Positions 1 to 7,829 of a stretch of DNA of 26,682 bases are shown piece by piece. Source of the stretch: JBNAVY01 sp049700195. Its GTDB lineage: Bacteria; Bacillota; Thermoanaerobacteria; Thermoanaerobacterales; Thermoanaerobacteraceae. The notes beneath the pieces are model-generated. The model made no database searches. It saw only the letters and a program-made list of their open reading frames with translations, and was not told the DNA's origin. The DNA is taken from assembly GCA_049700195.1 (NCBI GenBank), contig JBNAVY010000026.1, positions 1-26,682 of the forward strand, in the 5' to 3' direction. A program made the translations under genes and the position numbers. The number at the start of each line of letters is the position of its first letter. Position 1 is the stretch's first letter.

Positions 1-10
1 TATTTTTTAG

Positions 11-36
11 GGCTTTAAACTTATAAAGCCTTTTTT
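11..36 (+). terminator. Intrinsic terminator of the gene upstream of the window
   Basis: A 7-bp stem (11-17 with 24-30, GGCTTTA/TAAAGCC) with a 6-nt loop is followed by six T. It ends a + strand transcript that starts outside the window, so the lysine operon begins as an independent unit. Confidence 0.75.
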
Positions 37-66
37 ATATTTAATAATTTTTTTTTTATTTAGATA

Positions 67-96
67 TTGTCAAAAATAATTTTCTTATGATATAAT
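67..96 (+). promoter_or_regulatory. Promoter of the lysine-fermentation operon
   Basis: The -35 is TTGTCA (67-72) and the -10 is TATAAT (91-96), separated by 18 nt. TG at 88-89 makes it an extended -10 (TGATATAAT). Transcription would start near 103-104, about 45 nt before the riboswitch aptamer. A second overlapping TATAAT lies at 96-101 but its spacing to the -35 is poor. Confidence 0.75.
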
Positions 97-149
97 ATAA
101 TACAGATGATAAGCTTTACAAAAGTTTTTACAATTAAATAAAAGCATAA

Positions 150-321
150 CATAAATAGAGGAGCAGACAAACAGGTAGCTATAGTTGCTAAGGAGAAGAA
201 CCTCCAATACTGATTGTGAATGGTTTGCCTGCCGAAAGGATATATTTGTTCTTGAATATATTCTTGGTGATGAACACAAAGTTTATCACTGTCATGGTAA
301 AGCCATGGAGCGCTATTTATG
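150..321 (+). ncRNA. Lysine riboswitch (L box) aptamer
   Basis: Five helices can be drawn. P1 is 150-158 with 313-321 (CATAAATAG/CTATTTATG, 9 bp). P2 is about 163-172 with 223-232, with one mismatch. P3 lies around 238-265, P4 is 267-275 with 281-289, and P5 is 293-297 with 303-307. The conserved L-box strings are in place: AGAGGAGC right after P1, GCCGAAAGG after P2, CTGTCA before P5, and TGGAGCGCTAT closing into P1, resembling the Bacillus lysC leader. The aptamer binds lysine and here precedes a lysine-degradation operon rather than biosynthesis or transport genes. The expression platform downstream (309-411) predicts activation by lysine. Confidence 0.9.
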
Positions 322-360
322 TAGTGAAAAGATTTTCATTGCATAAATGGTGCTTTTTTG
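309..360 (+). terminator. Riboswitch terminator 1, mutually exclusive with aptamer helix P1
   Basis: A 21-pair hairpin, 309-329 with 334-354, has a 4-nt loop (330-333), includes a few G-T pairs, and runs straight into a T tract (354-359). Its lower half (313-321 with 342-350) uses exactly the bases of the P1 3' strand. Formation of P1 by the ligand-bound aptamer should therefore dismantle the terminator. Confidence 0.75.
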
Positions 361-396
361 TATTTAATATAAGCTAATTTAGCACTGAAAATCTTT
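328..396 (+). promoter_or_regulatory. Candidate antiterminator pairing between the two leader terminators
   Basis: Bases 328-338 pair with 386-396 over 11 uninterrupted bp. After one mismatch, 340-342 pair with 382-384. The 5' strand lies in the top of terminator 1, and the 3' strand takes the 5' arm and loop of terminator 2. It can form only if terminator 1 is open, and it then blocks terminator 2. Inferred by hand pairing. Confidence 0.55.
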
Positions 397-411
397 CAGT
401 GCTTTTATTTT
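381..411 (+). terminator. Riboswitch terminator 2
   Basis: A perfect 10-bp stem, AGCACTGAAA (381-390) with TTTCAGTGCT (394-403), and a 3-nt loop are followed by TTTATTTTT. It lies between the aptamer and the first gene, 30 nt before the kal start, so it must be bypassed for operon expression. Confidence 0.8.
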
Positions 412-440
412 TATATTACATTTAGAAAGGAGGAGATTAT

Positions 441-821
441 TTGCAAGTTACAATAAGATTAAGAATGAGTATGCACGATGCACATTATGGCGGAAATTTA
501 GTTGATGGTGCTAGAATATTAAATCTTTTTGGAGATGTAGCAACAGAACTGTTAATACGTAATGATGGAGATGAGGGACTTTTCAGGGCTTATGAAAGTG
601 TAGAATTTCTTGCCCCAGTATATGCAGGAGATTACATTGAAGCAACTGGCGAAATTATACATGCAGGCAATACTTCTCGTAAGATGGTTTTTGAAGCTAA
701 AAAAGTAATAACTGCAAGACCTGATATTAATGATTCTGCTGCTGAAGTTTTAGAAGAACCTGTAATAGTTTGCAAAGCCATCGGAACATGTGTTGTGCCT
801 AAAAATAAACAAAGAAAATAA
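441..821 (+). CDS. kal: 3-aminobutyryl-CoA ammonia-lyase (Kal)
   Basis: Hot-dog fold enzyme of 126 residues that removes ammonia from L-3-aminobutyryl-CoA to give crotonyl-CoA, the last deamination of lysine fermentation. The N-terminal MSMHDAHYGGNLVDGA (about residues 9-24) is the recognisable Kal signature, and the length matches the family. The start is TTG at 441, chosen because a strong site AAAGGAGGAG (426-435) ends 5 nt before it. It is the first gene of the operon, 30-40 nt after riboswitch terminator 2, and is followed within 25 nt by kce, whose product makes its substrate. The assignment rests on both sequence and perfect pathway context. Confidence 0.92.
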   Translation: MQVTIRLRMSMHDAHYGGNLVDGARILNLFGDVATELLIRNDGDEGLFRAYESVEFLAPVYAGDYIEATGEIIHAGNTSRKMVFEAKKVITARPDINDSAAEVLEEPVIVCKAIGTCVVPKNKQRK

Positions 822-843
822 TAATTAAATGGGGGGATGTGTA

Positions 844-1671
844 GTGGAAAAATTAATAATAACTGCTGCTATTTGTGGTGCGGAAGTTACCAAAAAACAC
901 AATCCAAATGTTCCATATACAGTTGAGGAAATAGCAAGAGAAGCTGAATCAGCCTATAATGCAGGAGCTAGTATTATACATTTACATGTAAGGTATGATG
1001 ACGGTACACCAACTCAAGATAAAGAAAGATTCCAAGAATGTATTGATGCAATAAAAGCAAAATGCCCAGATGTTATAATACAGCCTTCAACAGGTGGAGC
1101 AGTTGGTATGTCAAATGAAGAAAGACTTCAGCCGATTTATTTGTATCCAGAGATGGCTACATTAGACTGTGGAACTTTAAATTTTGGCGGTGATGATATC
1201 TTTGTTAATACAGAAAATACTATAATAGAATTTGCATTGAAAATGAATGAACTTTCAATAAAACCTGAGCTTGAGGTTTTTGATAAAGGCATGATAGATA
1301 TGGCTTTAAGACTTAATAAAAAAGGTTATATAAAATCACCCATGCATTTTGATTTTGTACTTGGCGTCAATGGGGGTATTTCTGGTGAGATGAGGGATTT
1401 TCTTTTTATGAAAGAAAGTATTCCAAAAGAAAGTACTTTTACTGCTGCAGGTATAGGAAGATATGAGTTTCCAGTTGCTACAATGGCAATACTGGAAGGG
1501 GGACATGTAAGGGTTGGCTTTGAGGATAATATTTATCTTTCAAAAGGGGTACTTGCAAGATCTAATGGAGAACTAGTAGAAAAAGTAGTAAAAATAGCAA
1601 AGGAATTTGGAAGAGATATAGCGTCACCTGATGAGGCAAGGAAGATTTTAGGCATAGAGGTGAAATTATGA
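844..1671 (+). CDS. kce: 3-keto-5-aminohexanoate cleavage enzyme (Kce)
   Basis: Condenses 3-keto-5-aminohexanoate with acetyl-CoA and cleaves it to acetoacetate and L-3-aminobutyryl-CoA. It is a zinc-dependent TIM-barrel enzyme of the former DUF849 family. The HLH motif at residues 46-48 is the expected metal pair, and a conserved GFED (residues 225-228) supplies the likely third ligand. I place the start at GTG 844, not ATG 829, because the G-run ribosome site (831-836) overlaps that ATG and leaves a normal spacing to 844. The protein then begins MEKLIITAAICGAEV, as is typical, and the histidines fall at the family positions. The stop overlaps the next start by 4 bases. Confidence 0.93.
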   Translation: MEKLIITAAICGAEVTKKHNPNVPYTVEEIAREAESAYNAGASIIHLHVRYDDGTPTQDKERFQECIDAIKAKCPDVIIQPSTGGAVGMSNEERLQPIYLYPEMATLDCGTLNFGGDDIFVNTENTIIEFALKMNELSIKPELEVFDKGMIDMALRLNKKGYIKSPMHFDFVLGVNGGISGEMRDFLFMKESIPKESTFTAAGIGRYEFPVATMAILEGGHVRVGFEDNIYLSKGVLARSNGELVEKVVKIAKEFGRDIASPDEARKILGIEVKL

Positions 1672-2336
1672 ATAAAGTGGTAAAATATGAAGATATAAAG
1701 CCTCTTATAAAGGATGGTATGACTTTGATGATTGGTGGTTTTCTTGCTAATGGTACGCCTGAGGGTCTTATAGATCTTCTTATTGAAATGAAAGTAAAAG
1801 ATTTAACTATAATTGCAAATGATACCAGTTTTCCTGATAGAGGAATAGGAAGATTAATAGTTGCAGGGCTTGTTAAAAAGGTAGTAACTTCTCATATAGG
1901 AACAAATCCGCATACAGGAAAATTAATGAATGAAAAGCTGTTAGAAGTTGAATTATCTCCGCAAGGAACTTTGGCTGAAAGGATAAGAGCATATGGAGCT
2001 GGTCTAGGAGGTGTACTTACACCAACAGGAGTCGGCACAATAATAGAGGAAGGAAAACAAAAATTAACTATAAATGGCAAGGAATATCTTTTGGAATTGC
2101 CTCTTGGTGCAGATATAGCTTTATTAAGAGGAAGCATAGTTGATGAGTCTGGGAATGTATATTATAAAGGAACGACCAGAAACTTTAATCCCATCATGGC
2201 CTTAGCGGCTAATACAGTAATAGTTGAAGCTGAAAAGATAGTAAAAGTTGGAGAAATTAAACCAGAGGAAGTAATGACGCCAGGCGTATTAGTTGACTAT
2301 ATTGTACTAGAAGGAGGGAAAGGCAGTGATAAGTGA
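1668..2336 (+). CDS. atoD: Butyrate-acetoacetate type CoA-transferase, alpha subunit
   Basis: The 222-residue alpha subunit of a family I 3-oxoacid CoA-transferase. Motifs are MIGGFLANGTPEGL (about 21-34) and the region AYGAGLGGVLTPTGVGT (about 109-125). In lysine fermentation the enzyme moves CoA from butyryl-CoA to the acetoacetate made by Kce, producing butyrate and acetoacetyl-CoA. The ATG at 1668 overlaps the kce stop (ATGA), and its own stop overlaps the beta-subunit start, so the two subunits are probably translationally coupled. The exact acyl partner is inferred from the operon. The fold and family are clear from sequence. Confidence 0.93.
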   Translation: MNKVVKYEDIKPLIKDGMTLMIGGFLANGTPEGLIDLLIEMKVKDLTIIANDTSFPDRGIGRLIVAGLVKKVVTSHIGTNPHTGKLMNEKLLEVELSPQGTLAERIRAYGAGLGGVLTPTGVGTIIEEGKQKLTINGKEYLLELPLGADIALLRGSIVDESGNVYYKGTTRNFNPIMALAANTVIVEAEKIVKVGEIKPEEVMTPGVLVDYIVLEGGKGSDK

Positions 2337-2991
2337 TCCTGAACAAGCCAAAGAAATAATTGCAAAAAGAATTGCAAAAGAATTAAAAGAAGGTCAGCTT
2401 GTAAATCTGGGGATAGGTCTTCCTACTATGGTTGCAAATTATATACCTAAAGATGTTCACGTTATCTTTCAGTCTGAAAATGGTATTACTGGTATGGGGC
2501 CAAAGGCAGAAGAAGGCAAAGAAGATTTAAATATAACAAATGCAGGAGGACAGTATGTAACAGTTTTACCTGGTGCAGCTTTTTTTGACAGTGCTTTTTC
2601 ATTTGCTTTAATTAGGGGAGGTCATGTTGATGTTACTGTATTGGGTGCTTTGGAAGTAGATCAGGAGGGTAATTTAGCTAACTGGATAATACCTGGGATA
2701 TTAGTTCCTGGCATGGGAGGAGCGAAGGATCTTGCTACAGGAGCTAAAAAAGTTATTATAGCTATGCAGCATACTGCAAAAGGCAAGCCAAAGATATTAA
2801 AAAAATGCCGCCTCCCTCTAACGGCAAAAGGCAAAGTTAGTCTTATTGTTACTGAATTATGTGTTTTGGAAGTAACTAAGGAGGGGCTTTTGTTAAAGGA
2901 AATACACAAAGATACTTCAATAGATGAAGTTAAATCTTTAACAGAGGCTGATTTGATTATACCCGAAAAAGTGGGTTATATGAATATTTGA
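2326..2991 (+). CDS. atoA: Butyrate-acetoacetate type CoA-transferase, beta subunit
   Basis: The 221-residue beta subunit, which carries the catalytic glutamate. SENGITGMGP contains Glu51, the residue expected to form the glutamyl-CoA thioester, and LGIGLPTMV precedes it as in AtoA proteins. The start is GTG 2326 after AAGGAGGG (2311-2318). It overlaps the alpha-subunit stop by 11 bases. It works as a heteromer with the gene before it, and the pair sits between kce, which makes acetoacetate, and kdd. Substrate use as butyryl-CoA/acetoacetate is inferred from this position. Confidence 0.93.
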   Translation: MISDPEQAKEIIAKRIAKELKEGQLVNLGIGLPTMVANYIPKDVHVIFQSENGITGMGPKAEEGKEDLNITNAGGQYVTVLPGAAFFDSAFSFALIRGGHVDVTVLGALEVDQEGNLANWIIPGILVPGMGGAKDLATGAKKVIIAMQHTAKGKPKILKKCRLPLTAKGKVSLIVTELCVLEVTKEGLLLKEIHKDTSIDEVKSLTEADLIIPEKVGYMNI

Positions 2992-3018
2992 TTTTACGAA
3001 AGGTAGGAGGATTTAGTT

Positions 3019-4059
3019 ATGATGGGTTGTAAATATGGCACACATAGAGTAATTGAACCAAAAGGAGTTTTACCACAGCCAGCGCTAAAAATTGATAATA
3101 ATATGGATGTTCTATATGATAATGAAATTTTAATCGATGTAATAGCTTTAAATATTGATTCGGCAAGCTTTACACAATTAAAAGAAGAAGCTAAAAATGA
3201 TGTTGAAAAAATAAAGGCAAAGATTATGCAAATTGTCAGTGAAAGAGGTAAAATGCAAAATCCTGTAACAGGTTCGGGTGGAATGTTAATAGGTCGTGTT
3301 TCTAAAATAGGAGATGCTTTAATTGGTAAAAGGGATTTAAAGGTCGGAGATAAAATAGCAACTTTGGTTTCACTGTCACTTACACCACTTAAAATTGACG
3401 AAATACTTTCAGTAAAAATTGACATTGACAGAGTTGATATTAAAGGTAAAGCGATTTTATTTGAGAGCGGAATATATGCAAAGCTTCCAGATGATATGGA
3501 AGAAACTTTAGCTTTAGCAGCTTTAGATGTAGCTGGAGCACCTGCTCAGACTGCCAAGCTTGTAAAACCTGGACAGAGCGTAATGATACTGGGGGCAAGC
3601 GGTAAATCAGGTATGCTATGCAGCTATGAAGCAATGAAAAGGGTTGGTCCGACAGGGAAGGTAATTGGAGTGGTTCGGAGTGAAAAAAATAAGAAAAAAT
3701 TAGAGGAATTAGGTATTTGTCATGAAGTAGTTATAGCAGATGCACAAAAACCTGTTGAAGTTATGGATAGGGTATTAGAAGCAAATGGCGGGAAAGAGGT
3801 TGACTTATCTATTAATTGTGTTAATACACCAAATACTGAAATGTCTACAATACTTCCCGTAAGGGATGATGGAACTGCTTATTTCTTTTCAATGGCAACA
3901 AGCTTTACAAAAGCAGCTTTAGGTGCAGAAGGAATTGGTAAGGATGTTACTATGATAATGGGAAATGGCTATACAAAAGGTCATGCAGAAATAACGCTTC
4001 AGGAGTTAAGAGAAAACGAAAAGCTTAGAAATGTTTTTGAAAATATGTATGTAAAATGA
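3019..4059 (+). CDS. kdd: L-erythro-3,5-diaminohexanoate dehydrogenase (Kdd)
   Basis: Oxidatively deaminates 3,5-diaminohexanoate to 3-keto-5-aminohexanoate with NAD(P)+. The 346-residue protein opens with the characteristic GCKYGTHRVIEPKGVLPQPA. It has a Rossmann-type nucleotide loop GASGKSG at residues 192-198 in an alcohol-dehydrogenase-like domain. The ATG at 3019 is followed at once by a second ATG (3022), and either fits the site AGGTAGGAGG (3001-3010). Its product is the Kce substrate and its substrate comes from KamDE, both encoded here. No internal terminator is visible between atoA and kdd. Confidence 0.93.
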   Translation: MMGCKYGTHRVIEPKGVLPQPALKIDNNMDVLYDNEILIDVIALNIDSASFTQLKEEAKNDVEKIKAKIMQIVSERGKMQNPVTGSGGMLIGRVSKIGDALIGKRDLKVGDKIATLVSLSLTPLKIDEILSVKIDIDRVDIKGKAILFESGIYAKLPDDMEETLALAALDVAGAPAQTAKLVKPGQSVMILGASGKSGMLCSYEAMKRVGPTGKVIGVVRSEKNKKKLEELGICHEVVIADAQKPVEVMDRVLEANGGKEVDLSINCVNTPNTEMSTILPVRDDGTAYFFSMATSFTKAALGAEGIGKDVTMIMGNGYTKGHAEITLQELRENEKLRNVFENMYVK

Positions 4060-4086
4060 AGTATTTTAAATGGGGGGATTTATAAA

Positions 4087-5340
4087 ATGAGAGTAAATAG
4101 AAGACAAGAACTTTTTGGGAATGTATCAGATGCAGATTGGAATGATTGGAAGTGGCAGGTAAGAAACAGGATTGAAACTGTAGATCAGTTAAAGAAATAC
4201 CTTCCCTTGACTAAGGAAGAAGAAGAAGCAGTATCAAAAACCTTAGAAACTTTAAGAATGGCTATAACACCTTATTATTTATCTTTGATTGATCCAAATG
4301 ATCCTAATGATCCAATAAGAAAAAGAGCTGTGCCAACAATAAAAGAATTATATAGAGCTCCAGAAGATTTAACTGATCCTTTAAGTGAAGATGTAGATTC
4401 TCCAGCTCCTGGTCTTACACATAGATATCCTGACAGAGTTCTAATGCTTGTAACAGATCAGTGTTCAATGTATTGCAGGCATTGTACAAGAAGAAGGTTT
4501 GCAGGTCAGACTGATGCTCCGGTGGCGGCAGATAAAATAGAAAAACAGCTTGAATATATAAGAAATAATCCGGAAGTAAGAGATGTTCTTATATCGGGTG
4601 GAGACCCACTGACCCTTTCTGATGCGAAATTAGAAAAAATTATTAAGAGTTTAAGGGAAATACCTCATGTAGAGATAATAAGAATAGGTTCATCGACACC
4701 GGCAGTAATGCCTCAAAGAATAACAACAGAGCTTGTCAATATGCTTAAGAAATATCATCCAATATGGCTGAATACTCATTTTAATCATCCTCATGAAATT
4801 ACTGATGAAGCAAGAAAAGCTTGCGAGATGCTTGCAGACGCAGGGATCCCCTTGGGCAACCAATCTGTTCTGCTGCGTGGGGTAAACGATTGTGTACCAG
4901 TAATGAAAGAACTTGTTCATGAACTTGTAAAAATGAGAGTAAGACCTTATTATATATATCAGTGCGACTTGTCAATGGGGCTTTCTCATTTTAGAACACC
5001 TGTATCTAAAGGTATAGAAATTATTGAGGGTTTAAGAGGTCATACATCTGGATTCTGTGTACCTACATTTGTTGTTGATGCTCCTGGTGGCGGTGGCAAA
5101 ATACCGGTAGGTCCAAATTATTTAATTTCTCAAAGTCATGATAAGGTTGTTTTAAGAAATTATGAAGGTGTGATAACAACATATATAGAACCAAAAGATT
5201 ATAGTGTAGGTCCTTGCGAATATGATGGAGATAAAAAAGATAAAATAACAGGTGTTGCAGGATTAATGCAGGAAGATAAAAATGCTACACTGGAGCCATC
5301 ACAACTTGAAAGAAAAATGAGAAGGAAGGCAAATGAGTAA
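4087..5340 (+). CDS. kamA: Lysine 2,3-aminomutase (radical SAM, PLP)
   Basis: Converts L-lysine to L-beta-lysine, the entry step. The 417-residue protein has the radical-SAM cluster motif CSMYCRHC (Cys126, Cys130, Cys133) and the PLP lysine in PGGGGK (Lys338). Asp294 and Asp331 sit where the clostridial enzyme binds the substrate side-chain amine. All are offset by one from the Clostridium subterminale numbering, which supports true 2,3-aminomutase identity over the EpmB-type paralog. The start ATG follows GGGGGGAT (4072-4079). That site and the bases before it (TTAAATGGGGGGAT, 4066-4079) are identical to those before kce. The stop overlaps kamB. Confidence 0.96.
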   Translation: MRVNRRQELFGNVSDADWNDWKWQVRNRIETVDQLKKYLPLTKEEEEAVSKTLETLRMAITPYYLSLIDPNDPNDPIRKRAVPTIKELYRAPEDLTDPLSEDVDSPAPGLTHRYPDRVLMLVTDQCSMYCRHCTRRRFAGQTDAPVAADKIEKQLEYIRNNPEVRDVLISGGDPLTLSDAKLEKIIKSLREIPHVEIIRIGSSTPAVMPQRITTELVNMLKKYHPIWLNTHFNHPHEITDEARKACEMLADAGIPLGNQSVLLRGVNDCVPVMKELVHELVKMRVRPYYIYQCDLSMGLSHFRTPVSKGIEIIEGLRGHTSGFCVPTFVVDAPGGGGKIPVGPNYLISQSHDKVVLRNYEGVITTYIEPKDYSVGPCEYDGDKKDKITGVAGLMQEDKNATLEPSQLERKMRRKANE

Positions 5341-6361
5341 GATTCTTAAATTAATTGATATGTATAGGGTTGTTTCAATTATAGGAATGGCTAAAAATTC
5401 CGGTAAGACAACTGTTTTAAACCATATTATAAGTAAGGTCAAGGGTGATTATACCCTTGGTCTTACTTCTATTGGAAGAGATGGCGAAGATTTTGATTTA
5501 GTAACATATACTGATAAACCAAGGATTTTTATTAGAGAAGGCAGCTTTGTTGCCACTGCAAAAAAAGGACTTTTTAACAGCGATATAACAAAAGAAATAA
5601 TTGAGACAACAGGTATTAATACACCAATGGGCGAAGTAATAATAAGTAAAGCTTTAAGCAGTGGATATGTTGATCTTGCAGGACCATCTATAAATATACA
5701 GATAAAAGAAATTACACTAAAATTTTTAAAACTAAAATGTAATAAAGTTTTTATAGATGGAGCTTTAAGCCGTAAAACTCAGGCTTCTCCTGCAGTATCT
5801 GATGCTGTAATTTTGGCTACGGGAGCTTCTTTTAGCAGGAATATTGACAAAACTGTAGAAAGTACAGCATTTACAGTCGAAATTCTTTCAACAGAAGTAG
5901 AAGAAGATGATAATATTTTATCTATTGTACGTGAGATTTTTAAAGTAGGGAAAATAGGGGTTATTTATAAAAATAATGATTTTAAAATATTAGAATTTTC
6001 TACTTCCCTTGATGCATCGAAAAAAGTTATTGACAATCTTGATAATGTTTCATATGTTGCCATAAAAGGTGCTATTTCTGATAAATTTATTGATGATATA
6101 ATGAAATCAACGAAGAAATACAAAGGAGTAACTTTTATTGTAGAAGATGGTACAAAAATTTTTTTAAATTATAACACATTTTTAAAGTTTATAAAGTCGG
6201 GTGGTATTATAAAGGTAGTTGATAAAATAAATATAATCTGTGTTACAGCAAATCCTGTATCTCCATACGGATATATGTATGATAGTAAAGAGTTTTTAAA
6301 TAAATTGCGGAACAAAATAAGATTACCTGTTTTTGACATATTAGGTGGTGATGATTATTAA
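5333..6361 (+). CDS. kamB: KamB, P-loop protein of the lysine aminomutase cluster
   Basis: A 342-residue protein with a Walker A loop GMAKNSGKTT at residues 18-27 right after a short beta strand, and little else recognisable. The name follows the known kamABCDE order in lysine fermenters such as fusobacteria. Its role is unsettled. Because it always travels with KamC between the radical-SAM mutase and the B12 mutase, a helper function (cofactor loading or repair of the aminomutase) is a reasonable inference, not shown here. The start ATG overlaps the kamA stop by 8 bases, with AAGGAAGG (5322-5329) ahead. It also overlaps kamC. Confidence 0.8.
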   Translation: MSKILKLIDMYRVVSIIGMAKNSGKTTVLNHIISKVKGDYTLGLTSIGRDGEDFDLVTYTDKPRIFIREGSFVATAKKGLFNSDITKEIIETTGINTPMGEVIISKALSSGYVDLAGPSINIQIKEITLKFLKLKCNKVFIDGALSRKTQASPAVSDAVILATGASFSRNIDKTVESTAFTVEILSTEVEEDDNILSIVREIFKVGKIGVIYKNNDFKILEFSTSLDASKKVIDNLDNVSYVAIKGAISDKFIDDIMKSTKKYKGVTFIVEDGTKIFLNYNTFLKFIKSGGIIKVVDKINIICVTANPVSPYGYMYDSKEFLNKLRNKIRLPVFDILGGDDY

Positions 6362-7829
6362 CTTTTTAAATGATAAAGAAAGAAAACAGATCGGGTTTAA
6401 TTATATATTGGATAAGCTTATTATTCTTACTCCTTTTGGATATGAGGAAAAGAAAAACTTAAGGCCATTTTTAAAACATGAAAAATTGCTTCTTATTAAA
6501 GAATATAATAATATTAAAACAATAATTACTAAAATGGAAAGCAATAAAAAAATTTTTCATGACATTGAAAGGATTTTATTTAAATTCAAGGATATTAGAA
6601 ATAGCATTATAAGATGTAAAAATCTAGCAATTTTGGACGAGGTAGAATTATATGAAATAAAAGTTTTTTCTATGTTAATTGAAGATTTGAGGATATTATT
6701 AAATAGATTGAAGCTTGATATAGATGAAATAGATTTGTTTTCACTTGAAAAAGTCGTTGAATTATTAGATCCAGAAAATAAAAGGATGCCCACATTTCAT
6801 ATATATGAAGCTTACTCTTTTAATTTAAAGCAAATTAGAGAGAAAAAAAGGCATATAGAAAAAGAAATTTTTGCTGTGACTGATCCTGAAACTTTAGAAA
6901 AGCTAAAATTAGAGAGATTAGATATAGTCATAATGGAAGAAGAAGAAGAATTAAAGATAAAAAAAGAAATATCTGAGAAATTAAGCTTCGAAGCTGAAAA
7001 GATAGAAAAAAATATAAAAATGATAGGCAGGTTAGACTTTTTAATAGCTAAAGCTAAATTAGCAGTTGAATATAATTGTTCTAAACCAATTATTAGTGAA
7101 GTTAATGAAATCAAAATTAAGAATATGTTCAACCCTGAGGTATTTGAAATATTAAAATTACACAATAAAAAATTTACTCCAGTGAGTCTTGAGATAAAAA
7201 GTGGTACTACAATTATAACAGGTGCAAACATGGGAGGAAAAACTGTTGCTTTGAAGACTCTTGTATTGAATTTATTAACAGGAACTATGGGATTTTTTGT
7301 ATTTGCCGAAAAAGCAGAATTTCCTATTTTTGATTTTATATATTTTGTATCCGATGATTTACAGTCTGTTTTAAAAGGATTGAGTAGTTTTGGTGCAGAG
7401 ATAATTAAATTAAAAGAAATACTTCTTGATGTAAAAACAAATACTGGTTTAATTGTTTTGGATGAATTTGCAAAGGGGACAAATCCCAAAGAGGGATTTT
7501 TTCTTGTAAAAGCTGTTTCTGGTTATCTGAATAGATTTTCATCTGTAACAGTTATATCTACTCATTATGATGGTATTGTGAGTGATGAAATGATCCATTA
7601 TCAAGTAATTGGTTTAAAGCATGCAAATTTTGAAGAAATAAAAAGAAAAATAAATTTAAAAAAAAGTAATTCAATAGAAATAATTCAAGAATATATGGAT
7701 TATAATCTGGAAAAGATAACCTCAAATCATGAAGTACCTAAAGATGCTCTTAACATTTCTATGCTTTTAGGATTGGATGAAGATATAATCAATCTTGCGA
7801 AGAGTTATTATGAGGAGGAGGAAAAATGA
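6351..7829 (+). CDS. kamC: KamC, MutS-like ATPase without DNA-recognition domains
   Basis: About 492 residues. The C-terminal half is a MutS domain-V type ABC ATPase: Walker A TGANMGGKT (about residues 290-298), Walker B LIVLDEF followed by AKGTNP, and the STHYD switch histidine region. The N-terminal half is helical with charged coiled-coil-like stretches (about 165-225). It lacks the mismatch-recognition domain and any Smr nuclease tail, so it is not a mismatch-repair MutS. Its place between kamB and kamD suggests chaperone-like remodelling of the mutase, which is an inference. The start could be GTG 6345, GTG 6348 or ATG 6351, all overlapping the kamB stop. ATG is preferred on codon grounds. 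Confidence 0.82.
   Translation: MIINFLNDKERKQIGFNYILDKLIILTPFGYEEKKNLRPFLKHEKLLLIKEYNNIKTIITKMESNKKIFHDIERILFKFKDIRNSIIRCKNLAILDEVELYEIKVFSMLIEDLRILLNRLKLDIDEIDLFSLEKVVELLDPENKRMPTFHIYEAYSFNLKQIREKKRHIEKEIFAVTDPETLEKLKLERLDIVIMEEEEELKIKKEISEKLSFEAEKIEKNIKMIGRLDFLIAKAKLAVEYNCSKPIISEVNEIKIKNMFNPEVFEILKLHNKKFTPVSLEIKSGTTIITGANMGGKTVALKTLVLNLLTGTMGFFVFAEKAEFPIFDFIYFVSDDLQSVLKGLSSFGAEIIKLKEILLDVKTNTGLIVLDEFAKGTNPKEGFFLVKAVSGYLNRFSSVTVISTHYDGIVSDEMIHYQVIGLKHANFEEIKRKINLKKSNSIEIIQEYMDYNLEKITSNHEVPKDALNISMLLGLDEDIINLAKSYYEEEEK

Noticed and set aside
85..279. A 64-codon open frame on the - strand over the operon leader
   Set aside because: It lies across the promoter and riboswitch aptamer, has no ribosome site and shows no protein-like composition.
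829..843. ATG start for kce at 829
   Set aside because: It is inside the GGGGGG ribosome site. GTG 844 gives proper spacing and the family-typical N-terminus and histidine positions.
6812..7489. Long open frame on the - strand opposite kamC
   Set aside because: It is a serine/phenylalanine/isoleucine-rich shadow of the AT-rich + strand gene, without a ribosome site. The kamC frame has clear ATPase motifs.
6351..7829. Mismatch-repair MutS or MutS2
   Set aside because: Only the ATPase domain matches. The mismatch-recognition domain and Smr tail are missing, and the context is aminomutase genes.
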